This document shows, in pieces, positions 8,222 through 15,985 of a stretch of DNA of 64,000 nucleotides; position 1 is the stretch's first letter, and every line of letters begins with the position of its first letter. The position numbers and the translations under genes were made by a program. The DNA comes from an uncultured Candidatus Melainabacteria bacterium (lineage in GTDB: Bacteria > Cyanobacteriota > Vampirovibrionia > Gastranaerophilales > Gastranaerophilaceae). The notes under the pieces were generated by a model. The model was not told the DNA's origin. It did no database searches and worked only from the letters and a program-made list of their open reading frames with translations. The stretch spans positions 172,449 through 236,448 of the forward strand of contig CAKUUC010000002.1 in the NCBI GenBank assembly GCA_934692625.1, in the 5' to 3' direction.

Positions 8222-8602
8222 ATGTCTAATGAACAATACTTTAGTCCAGAACAACCCGGTTTGAATGACAATAAAGGCGACAAATCATGGATGACGACTA
8301 TTCTTTTGGCGTTGTTCTTAGGACCTTTGGGTATTCACCGTTTTTATACAGGGTATGTATGGATTGGCGTTGTTCAGTTGGTTTTGACACTAACAGGTAT
8401 AGGTAGCCTGATAAGTGTAATTTGGGCTTTGATAGACTTGATTTCAATCGCAATAAATAAATTTCAAGATGCCAAGGGAAACGCATTAGTAGGCGAAAAT
8501 CCGGGTTGCGGAATGATAGTCTTAATTTTACTTGGCGTTAGTGCCTTGTTAGCGGTTGTCGGTACAATTTCTAGTTTATGGTCGGTATTTTTACCACATT
8601 AA
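8222..8602 (+). CDS. TM2-domain membrane protein 1
   Basis: 126 aa. The core is a TM2 domain: two hydrophobic helices around LGPLGIHRFYTGYVWIGVVQLV and SLISVIWALIDLISI, with the conserved GxHRFYxG turn between them. A third hydrophobic segment (about residues 96-120) ends the protein. TM2 proteins are widespread small membrane proteins without a firmly assigned bacterial function. Ribosome binding site AAAGGAG. A paralogue follows after 32 nt, so the two are a tandem duplication and likely one transcript. Confidence 0.88.
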   Translation: MSNEQYFSPEQPGLNDNKGDKSWMTTILLALFLGPLGIHRFYTGYVWIGVVQLVLTLTGIGSLISVIWALIDLISIAINKFQDAKGNALVGENPGCGMIVLILLGVSALLAVVGTISSLWSVFLPH

Positions 8603-8634
8603 TAATATCTTACTTAAAGAAAGGAGAATAAAAT

Positions 8635-8991
8635 ATGGAATTAGAACAATTAAAAGGAAAAAACTGGGTTGCATCAATGATGTTATGTTGGGCATTGGGT
8701 GCATTTGGTGCGCACAGATTTTATACCGGTAAAGTAAATTCAGCATGGGCAATGGTTGTATTGACTATTTTAGGATTTACTGCGCCAATTAGTTTGATTT
8801 GGGCATTGGTAGATGGTTTTACATTAGCATTCAACAAGTATAAAACTGCAGACGGCAGCGAATTGTATGAATATATCAAAGGTCTAGGTTGGACTTATGT
8901 CGGTGTAGTAATTCTTTCAATTTTAGGTGTTACTTTATATGGTGTGTTTGTTATAGCAGTAATATCAGCAGCAATGGCTGGTGGAATTTAA
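8635..8991 (+). CDS. TM2-domain membrane protein 2
   Basis: 118 aa, paralogue of the preceding gene. The TM2 core is WALGAFGAHRFYTGKVNSAW, with ISLIWALVDGFTLAFNKYK after it, then a C-terminal membrane helix (about residues 88-115). It begins close to the first membrane helix and lacks the polar 20-residue N-terminal extension of its neighbour. Ribosome binding site AAAGGAGAATAAAAT. It ends before a hairpin terminator. Function unknown. Confidence 0.88.
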   Translation: MELEQLKGKNWVASMMLCWALGAFGAHRFYTGKVNSAWAMVVLTILGFTAPISLIWALVDGFTLAFNKYKTADGSELYEYIKGLGWTYVGVVILSILGVTLYGVFVIAVISAAMAGGI

Positions 8992-9019
8992 TTTTTAACC
9001 AACCCCGAAAGAAAAATAA

Positions 9020-9049
9020 AACCGTACGATTTATTCGTGCGGTTTTTTG
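9020..9049 (+). terminator. Terminator after the TM2 pair
   Basis: AACCGTACGA pairs with TCGTGCGGTT (one G-U pair) over a 5-nt loop and is followed by a run of T (TTTTTGT). Confidence 0.88.
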
Positions 9050-9150
9050 TTAATAAAAAAGGAACCTTTGAGGTTCCATTGTAGGTAGTTAGTAGTAGGG
9101 GAAAAAGGAGGAAAATTATTATCTGTTTTGGTTTATCTTATTTAACTTAC
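9050..9150 (-). ncRNA. Candidate small RNA (sRNA-A) with anti-SD stretch, behind a sigma-28-like promoter
   Basis: Read on the minus strand from a promoter at 9158-9185, the sequence contains no open frame but has CCTCCTTTTTCCCC at about 9095-9110, then the C/T/A-only stretch CTACTACTAACTACCTAC, then a terminator hairpin with six T. The predicted transcript is about 95 nt. CCUCC is complementary to Shine-Dalgarno sequences, which would suit an sRNA that blocks translation initiation. This is inferred. The hairpin might instead terminate the infB transcript reading leftwards. Confidence 0.5.
9055..9077 (-). terminator. Orphan minus-strand terminator (sRNA-A or infB operon)
   Basis: GGAACCT/AGGTTCC forms a perfect 7-bp stem with loop TTG; on the minus strand it is followed by TTTTTT. 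No minus-strand protein gene ends nearby; the closest upstream one is infB, ending at 9563. Confidence 0.75.
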
Positions 9151-9157
9151 ATTTATA

Positions 9158-9185
9158 CTATCGGCACATTTTTATTAGAACTTTA
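9158..9185 (-). promoter_or_regulatory. Sigma-28 (FliA)-like promoter, site A
   Basis: On the minus strand TAAA (9185-9182) is followed by 16 nt and then GCCGATAG (9165-9158), within the context AATATTAAAGTT. This matches the sigma-28 consensus (TAAA, spacer about 15, GCCGATAA), with spacing identical to sites B (17608-17635) and C (24669-24696). Confidence 0.65.
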
Positions 9186-9319
9186 ATATTTTGTTTTAAA
9201 TGTTAAGTTTTTGTTACAAATGAAATATTAAAAAGAATTTTTATTTAAAAGTTAATGAAATTGATTATAAAAATTTTTAAAACCGAAATATTATTAAGAA
9301 AAATGGTAGACTAACGCAT

Positions 9320-9325
9320 TATAAT
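9320..9325 (+). promoter_or_regulatory. Likely -10 element for the LuxR-type regulator
   Basis: TATAAT within GCATTATAATATG, 30 nt before the ATG. No clear -35 is visible. Confidence 0.5.
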
Positions 9326-9355
9326 ATGATTGTCAAGATTAAGTGAGGAGATTTT

Positions 9356-9550
9356 ATGCTGACAATCAGAGAAAAAGAAGTATTAAACCTACTTGCGCAA
9401 GGGTATACAAATCTGGAAATTGCGCAAATGTTAAACATAAGTACACATACTGCCAAAGCGCATGTTGCATCTATTTTGAAGAAATTTAACGTCAAAAACA
9501 GACTGCTCGCGGTTGTAGCAGCAAAAAATTACAATAATTTAGAAGATTAG
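9356..9550 (+). CDS. Stand-alone LuxR/GerE-type helix-turn-helix regulator
   Basis: 64 aa, consisting of nothing but a LuxR-type DNA-binding domain: LTIREKEVLNLLAQGYTNLEIAQMLNIS, then the recognition helix THTAKAHVASILKKF and NRLLAVV. There is no receiver or ligand domain, as in GerE-like regulators. Ribosome binding site GTGAGGAG lies 5 nt before the ATG. The gene faces the end of infB with 12 nt between, and any infB read-through would be antisense to it. Targets are unknown; candidates are its own promoter or the nearby TM2 genes. Confidence 0.9.
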   Translation: MLTIREKEVLNLLAQGYTNLEIAQMLNISTHTAKAHVASILKKFNVKNRLLAVVAAKNYNNLED

Positions 9551-9562
9551 AACCAATTAAAT

Positions 9563-12100
9563 CTATAGTGATTTTCTTTCAACTTCTTCTTTTGTTGAAA
9601 CTTCAATAATATCACCAACTTGAATATCATTGAATTTAGAGAAAGAAATACCACATTCAAAGCCTTGTGCAACTTCTTTTACATCATCTTTGAAACGTTT
9701 CAATTGATCAATTGCTCCTCTAAAGATTTCTTCGCCATTTCTATATAAAACAGCATCTTTTGAACGAACAATCTTACCTTCAGTAACATAACAACCTGCA
9801 ATTTTTGAAGTCTTGCCGATTGTAAATACTTGACGAACTTCCGCTTTACCTAGTTCAACTTCTTTGATTTCAGGTTCAAGTAATGATAACAATGTCTTTT
9901 CAATGTCTTCAAGCAATTGATAAATGATATCATATTTCTTAATTGTAACACCTTCTTTTTCAGCTGATGCTAGAGCGTTGCTATCTTCTTTTACCGTAAA
10001 TCCTAAAATTAAAGCATTTGATGCTGATGCGAGCATTACATCGGCTTCTGAAATATCACCGACACCTACGTGGATAATCTTTGTAGTGATTTCTTTAGAT
10101 TCAACGCCTGCAATTGCTTGCGCTACTGCTTCTGCAGCACCGTGAGTATTTGCTTTGATAATCAAGTTCAATTGCGGAATATTTTCTTCACCGGCAACAG
10201 CCTCACGTCTGATGTGAGCCGGTAGCATTGCTTCTAAACGTTTGTCACGTTCTTTTTCTTTACGTTCAGCAACGATAGCTTTCATTTCTTTTTCATTTTT
10301 AACAACTTCAAAATAATCACCTGCTTGCGGAACTTCGGACAAACCTAATATCTCGACAGGAGTAGAAGGACCAGCGGCTTGAATTCTTTCGCCACTATCT
10401 GATAATAATGCACGAACTCTGCCACAAGCGTTACCAACAACAATGCAGTTACCTGCACGAAGTGTTCCGTTTTGAACAAGTAATGTAGCAACTGGACCTT
10501 TACCTTTGTCTAGGTTCGCTTCAATTACAACGCCTGAGGCTTCAGCCTTCGGATTCGCTTTCAAATCTTGAACATCAGCAACCAACAAAATGTATTCAAG
10601 TAATTCATCAATACCTGTACCTTGTAATGCTGAAACTTTGACAGTAATTGTTTCGCCGCCCCATTCTTCCGGAACTAAACCATGTTCAGTTAATTGTTGA
10701 AGAACTTTATCAGGATTTGCTCCAGGTTTATCAATTTTGTTTACCGCAACAATAATAGGAATTTCTGCTGCTTTTGCGTGGTTAATTGCTTCTATTGTTT
10801 GAGGCATTATACCGTCATCTGCTGCAACAACTAAAATCGCAATATCAGTAGCCTTTGCACCTCTCGCACGCATTTCGGTAAACGCTTCGTGACCAGGAGT
10901 ATCCAAGAATACAATTTTTTTATCTTTATTGTTATCCAAATATACTGTATAAGCACCGATTGACTGAGTAATGCCACCAACTTCTGTGGCAACAATTTTG
11001 TGTTTTGAAGCACGAATGCTATCTAGTAATGTTGTTTTACCGTGGTCAACGTGTCCCATAATACTGATAACAGGGGCTCTACGTTTCAATAATTTTTTAT
11101 CAACTTCTGACAAGACTTTTGCTTTTTCTTCTTTTTCCATTTCTTGTTCAATGTAAGCATCTAAGTCTTCTTCCAGAACTTCTAAGCCATATTCTGCGCA
11201 AACTTTTTTGATAACATCAACATCAATAAGTTGGTTAACAGTTGCCATAATTCCGTTTAACATAAGGAATTTAACAATTTCAGCCGGTGTTTTGGCAATT
11301 TTTTCAGACAATTCAGAAATTGTCATTGCTTGAGTAACTACTAATTGCGTAACTTCTTCAACATCTGCAACTTTTGCAACTTTTTTCTTGTGGTGTTGCG
11401 CTGCTGCTTTTTCTAGTGAAATTCTTTCTTGTTCTTCTTTTTTGTTAAATTCTTTGTCTTTCTTTTTGCTATCAGAACGTCTTTTCGAATTAGATGTTGC
11501 AGGAGTTTTGTTATCATAAATTTCTTGCGGAATTATACGACGTTGCAATGGCTTTTTAGCACCAAAATCTTTGTTTTCACCAGCCGGTCTATCAGATTTT
11601 GAAAATCTTTTTTCACCGTTAGGTTTTTCCCCGCGTTGGAACGGTTTTCTTTCTCCATCTTTATTGAAAGGCTTTCTTGCCGGTCTTTCCGGTTTTTCTC
11701 CATTTTCTGTTGTTGCCGGTTTTTTAGGTGCTCTTCTTACGATTTCTAAACGAGAAACAGGCTGTTTTGCTGTTTGTTTAGGGCGTTCAATACGTTCAAC
11801 TTGTTTTGATTTTTCAACGGCGGCAACTTTTTCTACTGCTTTTGCAACTGTTGTTGGTTTAGTTCCTACAGGTTCTTCAACTTGTTTTGCTTTTTTAACG
11901 ACAAAGGCTTTTGGTTTTTGAGTCTTTTTTACTCCACCGTTTGCAATGAACTCTTTTAATCTGCGAATTTGGTCAAGAGTTACAGTACTTGAATGAGTTT
12001 TGTTTGTAACACCGAGTTGTGCAAATTTTTCCACAACTTCTTTGCTTGGTAATCCAAGTTCTTTTGCTAATTCACTTATTCTAACTGTTTCGTAACTCAT
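9563..12100 (-). CDS. infB: Translation initiation factor IF-2
   Basis: 845 aa. It brings fMet-tRNA to the 30S subunit and drives subunit joining with GTP. The N-terminus has a first IF2_N domain (VRISELAKELGLPSKEVVEKF), a long basic low-complexity linker, and a second IF2_N domain around residue 256 (MTISELSEKIAKTPAEIVKFL). The GTPase domain has G1 GHVDHGKT, G3 DTPGHEAF and G4 NKID. Beta-barrel and C1/C2 domains follow to the end. Its start overlaps the end of ylxR by 20 nt, so translation is probably coupled. prfA-ylxR-infB form one operon; nusA is absent from it. Confidence 0.98.
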   Translation of the reverse strand: MSYETVRISELAKELGLPSKEVVEKFAQLGVTNKTHSSTVTLDQIRRLKEFIANGGVKKTQKPKAFVVKKAKQVEEPVGTKPTTVAKAVEKVAAVEKSKQVERIERPKQTAKQPVSRLEIVRRAPKKPATTENGEKPERPARKPFNKDGERKPFQRGEKPNGEKRFSKSDRPAGENKDFGAKKPLQRRIIPQEIYDNKTPATSNSKRRSDSKKKDKEFNKKEEQERISLEKAAAQHHKKKVAKVADVEEVTQLVVTQAMTISELSEKIAKTPAEIVKFLMLNGIMATVNQLIDVDVIKKVCAEYGLEVLEEDLDAYIEQEMEKEEKAKVLSEVDKKLLKRRAPVISIMGHVDHGKTTLLDSIRASKHKIVATEVGGITQSIGAYTVYLDNNKDKKIVFLDTPGHEAFTEMRARGAKATDIAILVVAADDGIMPQTIEAINHAKAAEIPIIVAVNKIDKPGANPDKVLQQLTEHGLVPEEWGGETITVKVSALQGTGIDELLEYILLVADVQDLKANPKAEASGVVIEANLDKGKGPVATLLVQNGTLRAGNCIVVGNACGRVRALLSDSGERIQAAGPSTPVEILGLSEVPQAGDYFEVVKNEKEMKAIVAERKEKERDKRLEAMLPAHIRREAVAGEENIPQLNLIIKANTHGAAEAVAQAIAGVESKEITTKIIHVGVGDISEADVMLASASNALILGFTVKEDSNALASAEKEGVTIKKYDIIYQLLEDIEKTLLSLLEPEIKEVELGKAEVRQVFTIGKTSKIAGCYVTEGKIVRSKDAVLYRNGEEIFRGAIDQLKRFKDDVKEVAQGFECGISFSKFNDIQVGDIIEVSTKEEVERKSL

Positions 12101-12335
12101 CTAGTAATTGTCCTTTCAATTCGTTTGGTACAGAGGTTTTCAGTTGCTTTGCCAATTTATTTTTCTTAAATGCCTTCTCTATACACGATTCATTATAACA
12201 AAGATATGCTGATCTGCCAAATGTGGTGTTATTAGGGTTTATTGCGAGGCTTTCAGAATCTTTGTCGGCTGTAATCTTTATTAAATCAGTTCTATCTTTA
12301 ACTTGCCAACACCCTACGCATCTTCTTTCAACCAC
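12081..12335 (-). CDS. ylxR: YlxR/RnpM-family RNA-binding protein
   Basis: 84 aa. YlxR-family proteins usually sit between nusA and infB; B. subtilis RnpM modulates RNase P. The diagnostic start is RRCVGCWQVKDRTDLIKI, followed by NNTTFGRSAYLCYNESCIEKAFKKNKL. The start is GTG at 12335, preceded by GAGG at a good distance. The gene lies 11 nt after prfA and overlaps infB by 20 nt. Here prfA takes the position usually held by nusA. Confidence 0.92.
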   Translation of the reverse strand: MVERRCVGCWQVKDRTDLIKITADKDSESLAINPNNTTFGRSAYLCYNESCIEKAFKKNKLAKQLKTSVPNELKGQLLDELRNS

Positions 12336-12346
12336 TTTGACCTCGC

Positions 12347-13429
12347 TTAGCCTACCTCTGCCAATTTTTCCAACTTCAATTTTTGGTCATATTCAACCAA
12401 TAAATCAATAAGTTCGTCAAGTTCACCGTCAATGACAGTCCAAACGTTCAAGTTGTGGTTCAATCTGTGGTCGGTTAAACGACCTTGTGGGAAGTTATAA
12501 GTTCTGATACGTTCAGAACGGTCACCGGAACCGACTTGAGAACGTCTTAAATCAGTAATTTCCTTGGTTTGTTTTTGAACTTCCATATCATAAAGTTTTG
12601 CTTTAAGGATTTCCAACGCACGTTCTTTGTTTTGTAACTGAGAACGTTCTTCTGTACAGAAAATCATAATTCCTGTAGGTTTGTGGAAAACTCTGGCTGC
12701 AGTTTCAACTTTGTTAACGTTTTGACCACCGGCACCACCTGACCTTGCGGTTGTAATTTCAACGTCGTTCATATTAAGGTTAACTTCAACATCATCAACT
12801 TGTGGCATAACTGCAACAGTTGCTGTTGATGTATGAACTCTACCTTGAGATTCAGTTGCAGGAACTCTTTGAACTCTGTGAACACCTGATTCATATTTCA
12901 ATCTTGAGTAAATTGAATCACCCTTCATTGAAATAATAACCTCAGAAACACCGCCTGCTTCGCAATCGGTTTTGCTCAAAATTTGAGTTTGCCAACCCAT
13001 TTTGTCAGCGTATCTCAAGTACATACGCATCAAGTCGCCTGCAAAAATATTGGCTTCATCGCCACCTGCTCCACCTCGGATTTCAAGCATAATGTCTTTG
13101 TCGTCCATTGGGTCACGAGGAAGAAGAAGAACCTTCATTCTTTCTTCGTATTCAGGAATTTTTGCTTCATTTTCTTCCATTTCAGCCTTCAAAAATGCAC
13201 GCATTTCTTCGTCTTTTTCTTCGTGAAGCATTTGTTTTGCATCTTCGATAGCTTCGGTTGTTTCTTTCCATTTATAATACAACTCAACCGTTTCTTCCAT
13301 TGATTTTCTTTGTTTTGACAAATCTCTGAAACGGTTATAATCCTGAATTACGTCAGGATTCGATAAGGTTTCGCCTAATTCTTTATATTTCTTCTCGATT
13401 TGAAGAATTTTATCTAACATATCTTTCAT
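12347..13429 (-). CDS. prfA: Peptide chain release factor 1
   Basis: 360 aa, normal length. RF1 reads UAA and UAG and triggers peptide release. The peptidyl-tRNA hydrolysis motif GGQ is in SGGAGGQNVNKVETA; the RF1 codon-recognition PAT is in RVPATESQGRVHTSTATVAV. The N-terminal coiled-coil domain covers about residues 1-100. No Shine-Dalgarno sequence precedes the ATG; instead TATAAT ends exactly 6 nt upstream, with TTGTAA 17 nt before it, so the mRNA is probably leaderless. It heads the prfA-ylxR-infB operon. No prmC gene is present in the window. Confidence 0.98.
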   Translation of the reverse strand: MKDMLDKILQIEKKYKELGETLSNPDVIQDYNRFRDLSKQRKSMEETVELYYKWKETTEAIEDAKQMLHEEKDEEMRAFLKAEMEENEAKIPEYEERMKVLLLPRDPMDDKDIMLEIRGGAGGDEANIFAGDLMRMYLRYADKMGWQTQILSKTDCEAGGVSEVIISMKGDSIYSRLKYESGVHRVQRVPATESQGRVHTSTATVAVMPQVDDVEVNLNMNDVEITTARSGGAGGQNVNKVETAARVFHKPTGIMIFCTEERSQLQNKERALEILKAKLYDMEVQKQTKEITDLRRSQVGSGDRSERIRTYNFPQGRLTDHRLNHNLNVWTVIDGELDELIDLLVEYDQKLKLEKLAEVG

Positions 13430-13435
13430 AACAGA

Positions 13436-13464
13436 ATTATAACAAGAACATGTTTTTTTTACAA
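13436..13464 (-). promoter_or_regulatory. Promoter of prfA giving a probable leaderless mRNA
   Basis: On the minus strand TTGTAA (13464-13459) is followed by a 17-nt spacer, TATAAT (13441-13436), then TCTGTT and the ATG. A start site 7 nt past the -10 falls on the A of the start codon. Confidence 0.7.
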
Positions 13465-13476
13465 ACTGTACTAATT

Positions 13477-14397
13477 TTAACCATGTTTTTTGAAACTTTT
13501 TTTACGAAGTTCCATAATTTCTTCGTGGATTTCGTCTGATTTATAAGATAATTTATTATAAACTCGAGAATTTATTTCGCCGCCGATAAGTAGTAAAATT
13601 GACGTGTAGTAAAGCCAAATCATCAAAATGAAGAAGGCACCAATTGTTCCAAATACAAGGTTATAGGTACTCAAATTGTTAACGTAAATCGAAAAACCCC
13701 ATGAACCGACCAACCACAAGGTTGTGAAAAATATAGTTCCAGGGATTGCACTTCTACGTTTGAATGACTCTTTTCCCTTTAAGTCCGGCAAAATGTAATA
13801 CATCAAAAAAGACATCAAGTACAATGCCAAAAAAGCAACGGGCCAACGAAGAGTCAATATCAATGTTGCGATACCTTTTGTCATTCCAAAATGTGTCACT
13901 AAAAACGTAATAATAACCTTACCAAAAATGATAATGTTAATAGTCAAAAACATTACCAAAATATTTACGAAAACCATCAAAAATGATAGCACTCTTGTGT
14001 ATACAAAATTTCTTGTTTCAATTACTTTATAAGCACGGTTTAAACCTTTCAAAATCACCGCAACTCCGTTTGTTGAAAGAACTAACGTTGTAACGATACC
14101 AATAATTGCCATCAATTTTCCATGATTGAAAATCATTGTTTCTTCTAAAACTGATTGCAGCAAATTCATTGCTTGATTAGGCATAATTCCTGATAGTACG
14201 TGTAAAATCGACGCTAAATAAGAGCGACTGCCCAACCAGCCAAATACAGCCATTAAGAACAACATAAACGGAAAAATTCCGACAACAAGCATAAAGCCCA
14301 TTTCTGCAGCCATACCGTAAAAGTCGTTTTCAATAATTGACTTTATTAATCTAACCAGCCCTCTTATTGTTTTGTTTTTTAGTAATTTCTTTAACAT
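13477..14397 (-). CDS. YihY/BrkB-family inner-membrane protein
   Basis: 306 aa, polytopic. The YihY/UPF0761 pattern is clear: DFYGMAAEMGFMLVVGIFPFMLFLMAVFGWLG at the start, about six membrane helices, LPDLKGKESFKRRSAIPGTIFFTTLWLVGSWGF, and IGAFFILMIWLYYTSILLLIGGEIN at the end. The family was once misnamed RNase BN; its transport or envelope role is not settled. Its start overlaps the end of nrnA by 7 nt, so both are read from one transcript. The last 20 residues are a basic cytoplasmic tail. Confidence 0.92.
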   Translation of the reverse strand: MLKKLLKNKTIRGLVRLIKSIIENDFYGMAAEMGFMLVVGIFPFMLFLMAVFGWLGSRSYLASILHVLSGIMPNQAMNLLQSVLEETMIFNHGKLMAIIGIVTTLVLSTNGVAVILKGLNRAYKVIETRNFVYTRVLSFLMVFVNILVMFLTINIIIFGKVIITFLVTHFGMTKGIATLILTLRWPVAFLALYLMSFLMYYILPDLKGKESFKRRSAIPGTIFFTTLWLVGSWGFSIYVNNLSTYNLVFGTIGAFFILMIWLYYTSILLLIGGEINSRVYNKLSYKSDEIHEEIMELRKKSFKKHG

Positions 14398-15362
14398 AAA
14401 CCTTTATTTTTGATTTCTTTTAGTATCAATTTTACAGCCTGTGTCGGACTACCTTTAATTACAGCACCTGCAGCCAATTTATGTCCTCCTCCGCCAAATG
14501 CGGAACATATTTGAGCAATATTTTCACTCTTGCTGCGCATTGAAACTTTTGAAGTTGTAGAGTTTAACTCTTTAACAACAAACGCTATTTCTGTAGTGAC
14601 GATTGCTCTCAATTTTTCTGTCAGACCGTCTGTAAAATCTTCACCTTTATTGTTAAACTTTTCCAAATCTTTTTTATAAACTATAGTATAAGCAATTTTG
14701 TCATTATTTACAAATTGAGCCTTATTAATACAATAACTTTGGAATAAAACCATATCCTTTGAAGATGTTTCGTAACATTTTTGGTACAATTCGGAAGGGT
14801 TTACTCCGGCAGATATCATTTCGCCCGCATAACGCATAGTCTTTTGAGTTGTGTTTGAGTATCTGAAACAACCTGTATCAGTCATTAAGCCTGTGTATAA
14901 ACAAATTGCGGAATCTTTAGATACTTTCCAATCTAATTTTTCTGCAACTTCGCACAAAACTTCGGCAGCGGCTGCAGCAAAAGGTTCAACAATATTTATA
15001 TCTGCATATCCTATATTTGTTTCGTGGTGATCAATATTAATTGTTTTCTTTGCCTTCGAAAATAAAACTTGAGCATCTCCGCATCTATCAAGTGCAGCAA
15101 CGTCCAAATTTATTACCAAATCGTATTCTCTTGATAGGTCAAATTCTGAAATAGGTCTTACATGATTTATTGCCGGTATGAATTCGTAAGTTATCGGAAT
15201 TTCAGATACGGCAACCATTTCACAATGTTTTTTAAAATTGTCTTTTATTAAATTGTACATTCCGCACATTGTTCCCAACGTGTCGCCATCAGGGTTTATG
15301 TGCGAAACAAGCAATATATTTTTTGAATTCTTTATGCTATCATTTAATTGTTGAGTCACCAT
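14391..15362 (-). CDS. nrnA: DHH-family phosphoesterase, NanoRNase/pAp phosphatase (NrnA-like)
   Basis: 323 aa. DHH/DHHA1 proteins of this type degrade short oligonucleotides (nanoRNA) and dephosphorylate pAp. Catalytic motifs: SHINPDGDTLGTMCGMY (I), NLDVAALDRCGD (II), NIDHHETN (III, the DHH signature) and MTDTGCFRYSNT (IV). The DHHA1 domain ends in FGGGGHKLAAGAVI. The gene is divergent from the DciA-like gene with 37 nt between starts. A TATTAT lies 3 nt before the ATG and 6 nt before the next in-frame GTG, so the mRNA may be leaderless with either codon used. Confidence 0.93.
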   Translation of the reverse strand: MVTQQLNDSIKNSKNILLVSHINPDGDTLGTMCGMYNLIKDNFKKHCEMVAVSEIPITYEFIPAINHVRPISEFDLSREYDLVINLDVAALDRCGDAQVLFSKAKKTINIDHHETNIGYADINIVEPFAAAAAEVLCEVAEKLDWKVSKDSAICLYTGLMTDTGCFRYSNTTQKTMRYAGEMISAGVNPSELYQKCYETSSKDMVLFQSYCINKAQFVNNDKIAYTIVYKKDLEKFNNKGEDFTDGLTEKLRAIVTTEIAFVVKELNSTTSKVSMRSKSENIAQICSAFGGGGHKLAAGAVIKGSPTQAVKLILKEIKNKGLC

Positions 15363-15399
15363 TCTATAATACTAACACAAAAAAGAGTTACCTGCATTT

Positions 15400-15738
15400 A
15401 TGAAAAAAATACGTTACTTAAAAATTAAAAATATTGACGATATTATTGCAGAAATGGCAAAACATGCCGTAATTCGCAAAGCGTTGACAAGAACAAATCT
15501 TTGTAAATTTTGGTCAAAAGTTGCAGGAGAAAAGTTTGCACAAAATTCAAAACCTTACTCTATGATAAAAGGCTCGGTTATGGTTATAGCCTGTAAAACC
15601 CCAATAGTAGCGCAAGAACTTTTGCTGAGAAAAACTCAATTACTTGTAAAATTTAAACCTTATGTTGAATCGCTAAATATGAAATTAACAGACTTACGTT
15701 TTGACCCCAAAAAATGGGTTGAAACACCGGAGCAATAG
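15400..15738 (+). CDS. DUF721/DciA-like protein (candidate helicase loader)
   Basis: 112 aa. It matches the DUF721/DciA pattern: an N-terminal helical part with LCKFWSKVAGEKFAQNSKP, then a KH-like core (GSVMVIACKTPIVAQELLLRKTQLLVKFKPYVESL) and a short tail (LTDLRFDPKKW). DciA is the predominant bacterial loader of the replicative helicase DnaB where DnaC/DnaI is lacking, so a replication role is likely. It is divergent from nrnA; a TATAAT lies in the 37-nt gap. The region after it is repetitive and noncoding. Confidence 0.82.
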   Translation: MKKIRYLKIKNIDDIIAEMAKHAVIRKALTRTNLCKFWSKVAGEKFAQNSKPYSMIKGSVMVIACKTPIVAQELLLRKTQLLVKFKPYVESLNMKLTDLRFDPKKWVETPEQ

Positions 15739-15985
15739 GAGTTTTGTAATCGTTGAATAAGATAAACTCTATGCAATTAAAAATCGCTTGATTTTTAATC
15801 TTTTTCGCTATGACGAATTCTTTGCTAATTATTCCCAAAAGTTACTTTGAACCAGATTTTAAGTTTGATTTTATATGTTTAATAAATCTTAACAATAACG
15901 CAATTTTGACGTGCGAAATTTCTTTATAAATATATAGGGGATATTATAATCATCTTAAAATTAAAGAAAGGGGAAAAAGAGAAAG
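15739..15985. repeat. Intergenic region with a dispersed module copy
   Basis: At about 15782-15826 the sequence GCTTGATTTTTAATCTTTTT followed by TATGACGAATTCTTTGCT closely matches 1369-1410, the same module found in the first intergenic region. The rest is AT-rich, with TATAAT at 15945-15950 serving as the likely -10 of the next gene. Confidence 0.7.

Noticed and set aside
11571..11921. 116-codon open frame opposite infB
   Set aside because: It is the complement of the low-complexity basic linker of IF-2; no start signals or family features.
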